From Brevibacterium sp. UMB1308A (GTDB lineage: Bacteria; Actinomycetota; Actinomycetes; Actinomycetales; Brevibacteriaceae), in NCBI RefSeq assembly GCF_030230605.1, contig NZ_JASPDO010000026.1:1-30618 (forward strand): a stretch of 30,618 nt of DNA, written 5' to 3'. Every line of letters begins with the position of its first letter. Position 1 is the stretch's first letter. A program made the translations under genes and the position numbers. Positions 7,505 through 15,231 of this stretch are shown piece after piece. The notes under the pieces were generated by a model. It was given only the letters and a program-made list of their open reading frames with translations, was not told the origin of the DNA and searched no databases.

Positions 7505-8224
7505 ATGAGTACCCCAGACCGCAAACAGGGTCAGCCAGAAACCACCTCGGCGACGCACAAGGAAAGCAGCCCTGCCGCTGCCAAACGCACACGCATGCAA
7601 CACGTGCCCAACGCGTTGACAGTCCTGCGCATCGTCATGGTGCCGGTGTTCGCTGTTTTGCTACTTATGCACGGCGGACAAGACCCCACGCTGCGGTGGT
7701 GGGCGCTGGCGGTTTTCCTGCTGGCCATGTTCACCGACAAACTAGACGGCGACATCGCGCGTAAGTACGACATCGTCTCTGACTTTGGAAAACTCGCCGA
7801 CCCTATCGCCGACAAAGCCCTCATGGCCGCCGCGTTCATTGGGCTGGCGATCGTGGGCGCTTTGCCGTGGTGGGTTCCCGTGGTGATTCTGGTGCGTGAA
7901 ATTGGCATCACAGTGATGCGCATGTTCATGCTCAAGTACGAAGTCATGCCGGCTTCGCGTGGCGGGAAGATCAAGACCGTACTCCAGACGGTGACCGTAG
8001 CTCTGTATATCGCTGCCTTGCCGCTGGCCGTGGTGACCCCTGCCGGTTTCATGTTCGTCTACGCGATCATTGCCGGATTCGCGCTCACGCTCACCGTTGT
8101 AGTCACCGTGCTCACCGGTGTCGACTACGTTCTGCAGGCCCAGAAGATCAAGAAGGAAGCGGGCCAAAGCAAGGAGGACGCAAAGGCAACCACCACCTCG
8201 GGCAAGGCGCCGAATGGCCGCTGA
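7505..8224 (+). CDS. pgsA: CDP-diacylglycerol-glycerol-3-phosphate 3-phosphatidyltransferase
   Basis: A 239-residue membrane enzyme making phosphatidylglycerol phosphate from CDP-diacylglycerol and glycerol-3-phosphate. The CDP-alcohol phosphotransferase signature D-xx-DG-xx-AR-x8-G-xxx-D-xxx-D is complete (DKLDGDIAR, then G, D and D in FGKLADPIAD). Hydrophobic segments lie on both sides. The N-terminus before QHVPNALTVLRI and the C-terminal Lys-rich tail are low-complexity. The start is uncertain: ATG 7484 is 3 bp after the ftsK stop and ATG 7505 is an alternative; neither has a good ribosome-binding site. ATG 7505 is preferred for the -10-like hexamer just before it. It sits between ftsK and cinA as in many actinobacteria. 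Two ACCACCTCGG copies fall near its two ends, both encoding Thr-Thr-Ser. Confidence 0.93.
   Translation: MSTPDRKQGQPETTSATHKESSPAAAKRTRMQHVPNALTVLRIVMVPVFAVLLLMHGGQDPTLRWWALAVFLLAMFTDKLDGDIARKYDIVSDFGKLADPIADKALMAAAFIGLAIVGALPWWVPVVILVREIGITVMRMFMLKYEVMPASRGGKIKTVLQTVTVALYIAALPLAVVTPAGFMFVYAIIAGFALTLTVVVTVLTGVDYVLQAQKIKKEAGQSKEDAKATTTSGKAPNGR
7541..7550 (+). repeat. ACCACCTCGG site in pgsA 5' end
   Basis: Encodes Thr-Thr-Ser in the poorly conserved N-terminal tail of PgsA. Confidence 0.7.
8192..8201 (+). repeat. ACCACCTCGG site in pgsA 3' end
   Basis: Encodes Thr-Thr-Ser in the low-complexity C-terminal tail of PgsA, 12 bp before the cinA start. Confidence 0.7.
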
Positions 8225-8729
8225 CACCGGGTACCTGGCCACGCGCGTCGTTCACACGTACACGCAGCGCGGGCTCACGGTTGCCACGTGCGAATCCCTG
8301 ACGGCCGGGCTGGTCGCGGGGACGCTGGCGACCGTGCCGGGCGCATCGAAAGTTCTGCGTGGCGGTCTGGTGACGTACGCGACTGACGTGAAGTCTGGGC
8401 TGGCTGGCGTTGATGCTGGGCTTTTGGAGGCGGTCGGGGCTGTGGACGCCGAGGTGGCCCTGCAGATGGCGCGGGGTGCTCGGCGGGCGTGCGAGGCGGA
8501 TGTTGCGGTGGCCTGCACGGGTGTCGCCGGACCTGACGCACAAGATGGCAAACCGGTTGGTACCGTGTTCATCGCCGTGGTGACTGAGGATGACGAAAGC
8601 GTGTGCGAGCATGCGTTCGAAGGGGATCGAGCGGCGATTCGACAGCAGACTGTTGACGTGTGTTGTGAAGCGTTGTTGCGTATCACTTCCTGCGGAGTTT
8701 CTTTAAATCCCGTGGAAGACGACCTCTGA
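8214..8729 (+). CDS. cinA: CinA C-terminal domain protein (nicotinamide-nucleotide amidohydrolase, PncC type)
   Basis: A 171-residue protein that is the stand-alone CinA C-terminal domain. This family deamidates nicotinamide mononucleotide (PncC activity) in pyridine nucleotide recycling. The signature VATCESLTAGLVAGTLATVPGAS is at about residues 23-45, then GGLVTYATDVKSGLAGV and ACTGVAGPD, all typical. The N-terminal molybdopterin-like half of long CinA is absent, as is usual in actinobacteria. ATG 8214 overlaps the pgsA stop by 11 bp; the longer open frame upstream is an Arg-rich out-of-frame reading of pgsA. It lacks an obvious ribosome-binding site, so translation is probably coupled to pgsA. 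clgR follows after 100 bp. Confidence 0.92.
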   Translation: MAADTGYLATRVVHTYTQRGLTVATCESLTAGLVAGTLATVPGASKVLRGGLVTYATDVKSGLAGVDAGLLEAVGAVDAEVALQMARGARRACEADVAVACTGVAGPDAQDGKPVGTVFIAVVTEDDESVCEHAFEGDRAAIRQQTVDVCCEALLRITSCGVSLNPVEDDL

Positions 8730-8734
8730 GGTTT

Positions 8735-8754
8735 AGTGCGAAACCGAACGCACT
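8735..8754. other. Small inverted repeat between cinA and clgR
   Basis: AGTGCG (8735-8740) and CGCACT (8749-8754) are complementary around an 8-base centre, just after the cinA stop. There is no U-tract. It could be an operator of clgR, which autoregulates in relatives, but it does not fit the published ClgR consensus well. Confidence 0.25.
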
Positions 8755-8829
8755 GTAGGGTTGTTGGAATAAACCACGTACCGGTACGGTTACACCTCTA
8801 CACGTACCACGTCGCCTGAGGAGGCTATT

Positions 8830-9156
8830 TTGACCCTGCTCCGTACCGAAATCGGCGACACCCTGCGCGTAGCGCGACGTCGTCAGAGTCGAACTCTTCG
8901 CGATGTCTCGACTGATGCACGTGTGTCGTTGGGGTACTTGAGTGAAATTGAACGCGGGCAAAAAGAAGCATCGTCTGAACTGCTCGCGTCCATCTGTGAG
9001 GCCCTTGACATGCCTGTGTCGGTTCTGTTGCGCGAAGTCGCTGACAAGATCGCGTTGTCTGAAGGAGTTCTGGTCCCAGATACAGTGCCGGACAACTTTG
9101 AAGAGATTGACGTGCCCCCAGAGGTAGCGAAGCGAGCTTTCGCACAGCAACGATAA
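8830..9156 (+). CDS. clgR: ClgR-type XRE-family transcriptional regulator
   Basis: A 108-residue DNA-binding protein. The helix-turn-helix covers about residues 8-65 ([19 protein letters not shown] then [23 protein letters not shown]), nearly identical in pattern to mycobacterial ClgR (Rv2745c). ClgR activates clp protease and other proteolysis genes and is itself controlled by Clp degradation in relatives. A TTG start at 8830 is supported by a strong GAGGAGG 5-6 nt upstream. Position after pgsA-cinA is the conserved actinobacterial location. The protein ends in AFAQQR, not the hydrophobic Ala-type tail of some ClgR proteins, so ClpXP/ClpC recognition may differ (inference). Confidence 0.88.
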   Translation: MTLLRTEIGDTLRVARRRQSRTLRDVSTDARVSLGYLSEIERGQKEASSELLASICEALDMPVSVLLREVADKIALSEGVLVPDTVPDNFEEIDVPPEVAKRAFAQQR

Positions 9157-9227
9157 GTTCTCGCGGTAGCGATAAGAGCGGTTTGGGGCGCGTGTGTGCC
9201 CCGCCGCTGGTAACAGGAAGGTCTTGT

Positions 9228-9458
9228 GTGCGCCACAGTGTCTATTGGGAGCTGATGAACGACGAATTCGGCTCGATTCGCGCAGCTTCGTTGCACACCG
9301 ACCTCGCCTTGAGTTCACTAGGGTCCCTCACTGCTCAGGAAGCACTTGAGCAGGGGGAGGACCCTAAAGTTGTGTGGCTCGCCGTGTGTGATGCCGCGGG
9401 TGTGCCGGAAAGTCGCCGTCTGGGGACAGATAAGAAGCCACACTCAAATCCCTTTTAA
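9228..9458 (+). CDS. DUF3046 family protein
   Basis: A 76-residue conserved actinobacterial protein of unknown function that regularly sits just upstream of recA. Family features seen: RHSVYWELMNDEFG at the start, a central AxSLHTDLALSSLGSLTAQEAL and a C-terminal PKVVWLAVCDAAGVPESRR. GTG 9228 is chosen because AGGAAG lies 7 nt upstream and family members begin at this residue; the frame is open further upstream. No membrane or catalytic motif is seen. Confidence 0.85.
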   Translation: MRHSVYWELMNDEFGSIRAASLHTDLALSSLGSLTAQEALEQGEDPKVVWLAVCDAAGVPESRRLGTDKKPHSNPF

Positions 9459-9501
9459 CTCCTTTTAATTCGCGACACGCGGGCGGTTGCGCGCGCAATG
9501 T

Positions 9502-9517
9502 TCGAACATATGTTCAA
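9502..9517. promoter_or_regulatory. recA: SOS (LexA) box of recA
   Basis: TCGAACATATGTTCAA matches the Gram-positive/actinobacterial LexA site TCGAAC-N4-GTTCGA at 11 of 12 defined positions. It lies just upstream of a TAGGAT -10 (9526-9531), so bound LexA would cover the -35 region. This predicts DNA-damage induction of recA, probably with recX. Confidence 0.88.
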
Positions 9518-9525
9518 TTGTGGCG

Positions 9526-9531
9526 TAGGAT
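9526..9531 (+). promoter_or_regulatory. recA: -10 element of the recA promoter
   Basis: TAGGAT fits TANNNT and lies 9 bp downstream of the SOS box. It implies a leader of about 110 nt before the recA ATG. The -35 would fall inside the LexA site. Confidence 0.45.
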
Positions 9532-9646
9532 GGTCCTGTGACATTCAGTGTGGTGAACGGAAGGGTTTTCCACATTTTTCTTTGTGAGGAATTTCTGTGT
9601 CAGTGCCTCCTCATAGAGTGCAACTAGACCATCACGAGGAGGAACT

Positions 9647-10699
9647 ATGGCGACTAAGTCAAACAACACGAACGTCAGTGCCGACAACAAGCAGAAGGCA
9701 CTCGAAACTGCACTCAGCCAGGTGGAACGCCAGTACGGAAAAGGCTCCATCATGCGCTTGGGTTCGCAAGAGCGTCAGCCCATTGAAGCAATCCCAACCG
9801 GTTCGCTCGCACTCGACGTGGCACTGGGTATAGGGGGTCTGCCACGTGGTCGTGTGATTGAGGTGTACGGTCCGGAGTCATCGGGTAAGACGACTGTTGC
9901 GCTCCACGCCGTTGCAAACGCGCAGAAAGCCGGCGGTCTTGCCGCGTTCATCGACGCTGAGCACGCTCTTGACCCCGAATACGCAGCCAAGCTGGGAGTC
10001 GACACCGATCAGCTGCTGGTTTCACAGCCAGATACCGGTGAACAAGCACTCGAAATTGCCGACATGCTCATTCGTTCTGGTGCGTTGGACATCATTGTGA
10101 TCGACTCGGTCGCTGCACTTGTTCCAAAGGCAGAAATCGAAGGAGAAATGGGTGACTCACACGTGGGTCTCCAAGCGCGCCTCATGTCGCAAGCCCTGCG
10201 CAAGATCACGGGTGCTCTCGCACACTCCAAGACCACGGCGATCTTCATTAACCAGCTACGCGAAAAGGTGGGGGTTTTCTTCGGTTCGCCGGAAACCACC
10301 TCGGGCGGTAAGGCGCTCAAGTTCTACGCTTCGGTTCGCCTTGACGTGCGCCGTATTGAGACCTTGAAAGAAGGCACTGACGCTGTGGGCAACAAGACCC
10401 GCGTCAAAGTGGTGAAGAACAAGGTTGCGCCACCGTTCAAGCAAGCCGAATTCGACATTATCTACGGTCAGGGGATCTCGCGTGAAGGTTCCATCATCGA
10501 CATGGGTGTAGAAAACGGAATCGTGCGTAAGTCTGGTTCCTGGTTTACCTATGACGGCGACCAGTTGGGGCAAGGAAAAGAAAACGTGCGAAACTTCTTG
10601 CGCGACAACCCAGAACTTGCCGATGAAATTGAGACCAAGATCCTTATGAAGCTTGGCATTATCGAAGACGAAGCCGAGGAACAGAAGCCTCAGGAGTGA
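9647..10699 (+). CDS. recA: Recombinase RecA
   Basis: A 350-residue ATP-dependent strand-exchange protein and LexA co-protease. Walker A GPESSGKT (about 75-82), the [23 protein letters not shown] segment, the L2-side [19 protein letters not shown] motif and the C-terminal domain ending in an acidic tail are all present; no intein. ATG 9647 has a strong GAGGAGG 5 nt upstream. The SOS box and -10 about 120-145 bp upstream explain its control. recX starts 6 bp after the stop. An ACCACCTCGG site (10295) falls exactly on the conserved TTS of ETTSGG. Confidence 0.99.
   Translation: MATKSNNTNVSADNKQKALETALSQVERQYGKGSIMRLGSQERQPIEAIPTGSLALDVALGIGGLPRGRVIEVYGPESSGKTTVALHAVANAQKAGGLAAFIDAEHALDPEYAAKLGVDTDQLLVSQPDTGEQALEIADMLIRSGALDIIVIDSVAALVPKAEIEGEMGDSHVGLQARLMSQALRKITGALAHSKTTAIFINQLREKVGVFFGSPETTSGGKALKFYASVRLDVRRIETLKEGTDAVGNKTRVKVVKNKVAPPFKQAEFDIIYGQGISREGSIIDMGVENGIVRKSGSWFTYDGDQLGQGKENVRNFLRDNPELADEIETKILMKLGIIEDEAEEQKPQE
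10295..10304 (+). repeat. ACCACCTCGG site in recA
   Basis: Encodes Thr-Thr-Ser of the conserved ETTSGGK motif; the amino acids are fixed by RecA function, so only the codon choice is informative. Shares GAAACCACCTCGG with the copies at 4489 and 7541. Confidence 0.65.
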
Positions 10700-10705
10700 T
10701 AAACC

Positions 10706-11257
10706 GTGAGTAGCGCACACCTCATTGAATCGCTACAACAGTCGATCGACCAGATCGAGGCACAGGGTGCTCAGCCGGAACCTGACCCTCTGGCGCACGA
10801 CCCGGAATACAAACAAACCAAGAAACGTGCTTTGAACATTCTGAGCGTGCGTGACTACTCGGTTGACGAGTTGCGCAAGAAACTCCTTGCGCGGGAGCAC
10901 CCTGAGGACGCTGTTGAGCGCGTGCTGACCAAACTGCAACGAGCTGGGCTACTCAATGACCAGGAGTACGCGCAGAACTATGTGCGGGTGCACCGTGAAA
11001 AGCGGAACCTGTCCACGTCAGCTTTGCGGCGTGAACTGGTCAAACGTGGGGTAGCGGACAATCACATTCGTTTTGCCCTTGACCAGGTAGAAGACGAGCA
11101 CGAGGTGGCTTTCGGGGTAGCGCTCAAGAAGGCGCGTTCGACCGTTGGCTTGCCACGTGAGAAGCGGATGCGACGTATTCTTGCGATGCTTGCCAGGCGC
11201 GGGTTTCCGCAAAGCATCAGCATGGATGTGACGTTGCGCGCACTCGATGAAACCTGA
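10706..11257 (+). CDS. recX: Regulatory protein RecX
   Basis: A 183-residue helical protein of the RecX family, which binds RecA filaments and limits their activity. The three-helix repeats are visible: ALNILSVRDYSVDELRKKLL (about 36-55), LLNDQEYAQNYVRVHREKRNLS (about 78-100) and the C-terminal RRILAMLARRGFPQSI. The N-terminal 30 residues are acidic and variable. GTG 10706 starts 6 bp after recA, with AGGAG overlapping the recA 3' end, so it is translated from the same SOS-regulated message. Confidence 0.93.
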   Translation: MSSAHLIESLQQSIDQIEAQGAQPEPDPLAHDPEYKQTKKRALNILSVRDYSVDELRKKLLAREHPEDAVERVLTKLQRAGLLNDQEYAQNYVRVHREKRNLSTSALRRELVKRGVADNHIRFALDQVEDEHEVAFGVALKKARSTVGLPREKRMRRILAMLARRGFPQSISMDVTLRALDET

Positions 11258-11281
11258 ACGATTGCGCCGTGGGCAGCCCTG

Positions 11282-11287
11282 TAGAAT
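11282..11287 (+). promoter_or_regulatory. miaB: Possible -10 (TAGAAT) directly upstream of miaB
   Basis: TAGAAT ends 9 nt before ATG 11297, which lacks a convincing Shine-Dalgarno. A very short leader or leaderless transcript would result. No good -35 was seen. Confidence 0.3.
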
Positions 11288-11296
11288 GTAGGTCTG

Positions 11297-12763
11297 ATGA
11301 CTGACGTACTAAACCGCACCTATGAAGTGAAAACATATGGGTGCCAGATGAATGTTCACGACTCTGAACGGCTCTCAGGTCTCCTCGACGACGCTGGATA
11401 CACACCAGCCGAGCCCAACGAACAAGCCGATGTCGTGGTGTTTAACACCTGCGCAGTGCGAGAGAACGCCGACAACCGCTTGTACGGGAACCTGGGCCGG
11501 CTCGCGGAAGTGAAGGAAACACACCCAGAACTGCAGATCGCAGTGGGTGGATGCATGGCGCAAAAAGACCGCGACACCATTGTGGAACGGGCGCCATGGG
11601 TGGACGTGGTGTTCGGAACCCACAACATGGGGTCACTTCCCGTGCTCTTGGAACGCGCACGCCACAACAAAGAAGCCCAAGTTGAGATCAAGGAAAGCCT
11701 TGAAGTTTTCCCATCAACACTTCCTACCAGGCGCGAATCAACCCACTCCGGGTGGGTCTCCATCTCCGTCGGGTGTAACAACACGTGTACGTTCTGCATC
11801 GTGCCGCACCTGCGCGGAAAAGAAAAAGACCGCCGCCCCGGTGACATTCTTGCTGAAGTCGAAGCCCTCGCTGCCCAAGGCGTTATCGAAGTGACCCTAC
11901 TCGGGCAGAACGTGAACTCATACGGAACTGAATTCCGTGACCGTCAAGCATTCGGCAAACTGCTTCGTGCAGTGGGTAAAGTCCCGGGAATTGAACGTGT
12001 GCGCTTCACTAGCCCGCACCCAGCTGCCTTCTCCGACGACGTTATTGACGCGATGGCCGAAACACCTACGGTCATGCCGCAACTACACATGCCGTTGCAG
12101 TCAGGGTCTGACACCGTGCTTAAAGCTATGCGCAGGTCCTATCGCACCAAGCGCTTCATGGGCATTCTGGACAAAGTGCGCGAACGCATTCCACACGCGT
12201 CAATCACCACCGACATCATTGTTGGATTCCCCGGAGAAACCGAAGAAGACTTCCAACAGACCATGGACGTAGTACGTGAAGCCCGCTTCACCCAGGCATA
12301 CACGTTCCAGTACTCCATCCGTCCAGGAACCCCGGCTGCCACCATGGAAAATCAGATTCCAAAAGACGTGGTGCAAGAACGGTTCGAACGTTTGGTCGCA
12401 CTGCAAGACGAAATCGCATGGGAAGAAAACAAAGCGTGCGTAGGCAATCAAGTCGAAGTGCTGATCAACACGGGGCCCGACGCTCAACACGGACGCATGT
12501 CTGGCCGAGCACGGGACAACCGACTTGTGCACGTACGAGCTCAAGAAGGACTAGATGCTCGCCCCGGTGACATCGTCACCGCCACAGTAACCGAGGCGAA
12601 ACCGTACTTCCTCATCAGCGACTCGGACTACACCGTGCGGCGCACACCGGCCGGCGACGCGTGGGACCTATCCCAAGCAGAAAGCTGCGGGGCAACGGGA
12701 GGGGCTGCCACCTCGGGACCCACAAACCTGGGGCTGCCAACCATCCGAGTAGGAGCAAACTAG
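11297..12763 (+). CDS. miaB: tRNA-2-methylthio-N6-dimethylallyladenosine synthase
   Basis: A 488-residue radical-SAM methylthiotransferase that adds the methylthio group to i6A37 of tRNA, acting after MiaA (encoded next). The N-terminal cluster ligands C16, C52 and C86 and the radical-SAM cluster C160-x3-C164-x2-C167 (GCNNTCTFC) are all present. The central barrel contains [10 protein letters not shown] and the C-terminal TRAM region is at about 390-455. The last 40 residues (Gly/Ala-rich, PTNLGLPTI) are a variable tail. ATG 11297 gives the expected [13 protein letters not shown]-terminus. miaA begins 2 bp after the stop. Confidence 0.97.
   Translation: MTDVLNRTYEVKTYGCQMNVHDSERLSGLLDDAGYTPAEPNEQADVVVFNTCAVRENADNRLYGNLGRLAEVKETHPELQIAVGGCMAQKDRDTIVERAPWVDVVFGTHNMGSLPVLLERARHNKEAQVEIKESLEVFPSTLPTRRESTHSGWVSISVGCNNTCTFCIVPHLRGKEKDRRPGDILAEVEALAAQGVIEVTLLGQNVNSYGTEFRDRQAFGKLLRAVGKVPGIERVRFTSPHPAAFSDDVIDAMAETPTVMPQLHMPLQSGSDTVLKAMRRSYRTKRFMGILDKVRERIPHASITTDIIVGFPGETEEDFQQTMDVVREARFTQAYTFQYSIRPGTPAATMENQIPKDVVQERFERLVALQDEIAWEENKACVGNQVEVLINTGPDAQHGRMSGRARDNRLVHVRAQEGLDARPGDIVTATVTEAKPYFLISDSDYTVRRTPAGDAWDLSQAESCGATGGAATSGPTNLGLPTIRVGAN
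12708..12716 (+). repeat. Variant GCCACCTCGG site in the miaB tail
   Basis: Nine-base core CCACCTCGG only, encoding Ala-Thr-Ser-Gly in the variable C-terminal tail of MiaB. Confidence 0.5.
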
Positions 12764-12765
12764 CC

Positions 12766-13668
12766 GTGACCGTCATCAACGTTGTGGGGGCCACCGCAAC
12801 AGGCAAATCAGACCTGGCGATCACCCTGGCTCACCACCTCGATGGCGAAATCATCAACGCCGATTCCATGCAGTTTTACCGTGGCATGGACATCGGCACG
12901 GCAAAAGTTTCATCCGAACAACGCGCGGAAGTTCCACACCACCTGCTCGACATTCTGGACGTCACGCAGGACGCCTCGGTCAGCGAGTACCAGAGCAGAG
13001 CGCGTGCCTTGATCCACGAGATCCACGAGCGGGGGCGTACCCCCATCATTGTGGGTGGATCGGGACTTTACGTGCGCGCTGCTACCGACGTCATGAATTT
13101 CCCTGGTACCGATCCTGCGATGCGGGCCAGGCTGGAAGGTATCGCCGAGGCTGGGGCGCTTCACGACATGCATGCGATGCTCGAAGAACTCGACCCCAAA
13201 GCCGCTAGCACCATCAAACCCACCGACGCGCGGCGGATTGTGCGGGCACTCGAAGTGATTGCGCTGACGGGAGATACCTTCAGCTCTGAACTGCCCGAAT
13301 ACACGTACTACACGCCCACTATCCAGGTAGGGTTGGCGCAAGATCGCGAAACCCTGCACCAGCGCATTGCCGACCGTGTCCACCTCATGTGGGACGCCGG
13401 GTGGGTCGACGAAGTGCGCACCCTGCTCGACCAAGGGCTGCGGGATGGGAAAACCGCACGGCACGCGATTGGTTATGCGCAGATCATTGACTACCTCGAC
13501 GGTAACATGACCGCCGACCTGGCTATCGACTCAACCGTCACGCGAACTCGCCAGTTCGCAAAACGCCAAGAAACCTGGTTCCGGCGCGATCCACGCATTC
13601 ACTGGTTCGACGCTGCTGACCCGGACACCTCGGAGAACGCCCTTAACTACATCAAGGAGACAGCATGA
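12766..13668 (+). CDS. miaA: tRNA dimethylallyltransferase
   Basis: A 300-residue enzyme that transfers the dimethylallyl group to A37 of UNN-reading tRNAs, giving the substrate of MiaB. Evidence: P-loop GATATGKSDLAI near the N-terminus, INADSMQFYRGMDIGTAK, PHHLLDILD, VGGSGLYVRAA and the C-terminal RQFAKRQETWFRRD. GTG 12766 is chosen because it puts the P-loop at the normal distance and has AGGAG 10 nt upstream; the open frame further upstream overlaps miaB. The stop overlaps the dapF start (ATGA). Confidence 0.96.
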   Translation: MTVINVVGATATGKSDLAITLAHHLDGEIINADSMQFYRGMDIGTAKVSSEQRAEVPHHLLDILDVTQDASVSEYQSRARALIHEIHERGRTPIIVGGSGLYVRAATDVMNFPGTDPAMRARLEGIAEAGALHDMHAMLEELDPKAASTIKPTDARRIVRALEVIALTGDTFSSELPEYTYYTPTIQVGLAQDRETLHQRIADRVHLMWDAGWVDEVRTLLDQGLRDGKTARHAIGYAQIIDYLDGNMTADLAIDSTVTRTRQFAKRQETWFRRDPRIHWFDAADPDTSENALNYIKETA

Positions 13669-14567
13669 TTGACGGACAACTCGTCAAAGGCCACGGAACG
13701 GCCAACGACTTTGTTCTCCTGCACGACCCCAACGGTGAACACGAGCTCGATCCAGCTAGGGTGCGCGAACTCGCAGACCGCCGCACCGGAATCGGAGGAG
13801 ACGGGGTCATTGGTGTGATCCGAAGTGAGGCACTGGGCGAAGAAGCCGGGGACGTAGCGCGCGGTGCCGGCGCCGAATGGTTCATGGACTACCGCAATGC
13901 CGACGGATCAATCGCCGAAATGTGCGGCAACGGAGTACGCGTTTTTGCCCACTACCTGCGGACATATGGCCTCGTGCAAGACCAGTCGTTTGCGGTTGGA
14001 ACCCGGGCAGGCGTCAAACACGTCACCGTGATTCCTGACCCGCTGGGCGGGGATACGCCCTGGTACAAAGTCGACATGGGGAAGTGGCAACTGCCAGGTG
14101 GGGGCGAAGCCTTTGACGCCACAGTCGAAACCACAGGTGTTCGCGTAGCGCGTCCGGGATTGACCGTGGACATGGGAAATCCGCACACCGTGGTAGCGCT
14201 GGCCCACGCAGAAGAACTCCAAGCCGCCAAACTACACGAACCCCCGCACGTCGAACCCACTCCACCAGCGGGAACAAACGTTGAGTACATCGTGATCGAA
14301 CCCGACAAAGACCCCACCACCGGGACACTGCGAATGCGTGTACATGAACGCGGAGTCGGGGAAACCTACGCGTGCGGAACGGGAGCTTGTGCCTCGGCAC
14401 TGGCTGCCTACGTGTGGGCCGGACGCGGCCCCCAAGCCCCAACCACATGGACGGTACACCAACCCGGTGGGGCAGTCCGTATCGAGATCACAGGCGAAAC
14501 TGTGGCGCTGTCAGGTCCGGCGGTTATCACGTACGAAGTCACACCTCGGGAACTTCCAACTTCCTAA
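13665..14567 (+). CDS. dapF: Diaminopimelate epimerase
   Basis: A 300-residue cytosolic enzyme that interconverts LL- and meso-diaminopimelate for lysine and peptidoglycan synthesis. Both catalytic cysteines are visible: C87 in EMCGNGVRVF and C237 in YACGTGACASA. FxKGHGTANDFVLL at the N-terminus and MGNPHTVV (about 170-176) are also typical. AAGGAG precedes the ATG, which overlaps the miaA stop by 4 bp. The 3' end overlaps the convergent methyltransferase gene by 29 bp. Confidence 0.97.
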   Translation: MIDGQLVKGHGTANDFVLLHDPNGEHELDPARVRELADRRTGIGGDGVIGVIRSEALGEEAGDVARGAGAEWFMDYRNADGSIAEMCGNGVRVFAHYLRTYGLVQDQSFAVGTRAGVKHVTVIPDPLGGDTPWYKVDMGKWQLPGGGEAFDATVETTGVRVARPGLTVDMGNPHTVVALAHAEELQAAKLHEPPHVEPTPPAGTNVEYIVIEPDKDPTTGTLRMRVHERGVGETYACGTGACASALAAYVWAGRGPQAPTTWTVHQPGGAVRIEITGETVALSGPAVITYEVTPRELPTS

Positions 14568-15168
14568 CCACCAACACGCGGAAGCCCTTGGCAGAAGCCT
14601 CCCTGCGCACATCCCAAGCCCCAGGCAGGTTCTCACTCATCCATGTGGCAAGCGAATCAGCGCCCAAGTTCTTCGACACGACGAGCCACGCCTCACCGCC
14701 GGGAACCAGACGCGGAAGCCACGTCAAAAGAAGCTCGTGCAACACGTCTTTGCCCACGCGAATGGGCGGGTTCGACCAGATCGCTGAAAACTGGACACTG
14801 TCCGGAATGTCCTGGGCAAGCACGGGAGTGACAGACGTCAGACCAGCAACCTTGGCGTTCTCGCGGGTCAGAGACAAGGAACGCTCGTTGACGTCCAAAG
14901 CCCACACACGCACCTCGGTGTCGTCATCACGCGCTTCGAGGCCAGCTTGCAGGCTGATGGGGCCCCAACCGCACCCCAAATCCAAGATGTCTCCAGCCGG
15001 GGGAGCAGGCAGGTTCTTCAACAGCACTGTGGTGCCAGGATCCAGACGCGACGGAGAAAACACACCCGCGTCAGTGGTGACATCAACATCACGACCGGCA
15101 AGATGCACCGTAATAGTGCGAGGCTTCGACGCAGTGTGCGGTTGAGATGAGAAGTAGTGATCGTTCAC
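14539..15168 (-). CDS. Class I SAM-dependent methyltransferase, RsmC-like
   Basis: A 209-residue protein with the SAM-binding motif ILDLGCGWGPISLQ (about 61-74), the acidic motif ALDVNERSL (about 93-101) and the catalytic NPPIRVGK (about 132-139). The NPP motif is typical of N-methyltransferases acting on rRNA guanine (RsmC/RlmG group). The 16S rRNA target is inferred by family only. GTG 15168 is the available start; GGGG sits too close to it to be a good ribosome-binding site. It is the only minus-strand gene between recA and lexA and is divergent from hflX. Confidence 0.85.
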   Translation of the reverse strand: MNDHYFSSQPHTASKPRTITVHLAGRDVDVTTDAGVFSPSRLDPGTTVLLKNLPAPPAGDILDLGCGWGPISLQAGLEARDDDTEVRVWALDVNERSLSLTRENAKVAGLTSVTPVLAQDIPDSVQFSAIWSNPPIRVGKDVLHELLLTWLPRLVPGGEAWLVVSKNLGADSLATWMSENLPGAWDVRREASAKGFRVLVVRKLEVPEV

Positions 15169-15231
15169 CCCATCATGCTAAAGCACCAGTGTGAAACAAT
15201 AATGTTCCTAACTATCTACAGAAAGAGCTCA

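Noticed and set aside
8735..8754. ClgR operator before clgR
   Set aside because: The inverted repeat does not fit the CGC-N5-GCG pattern known for ClgR; kept only as an unexplained small repeat.
12375..12395. LexA-like half-sites (GGTTCGAACG) in miaB
   Set aside because: Arms touch without the four-base centre, and the site is deep inside coding sequence.
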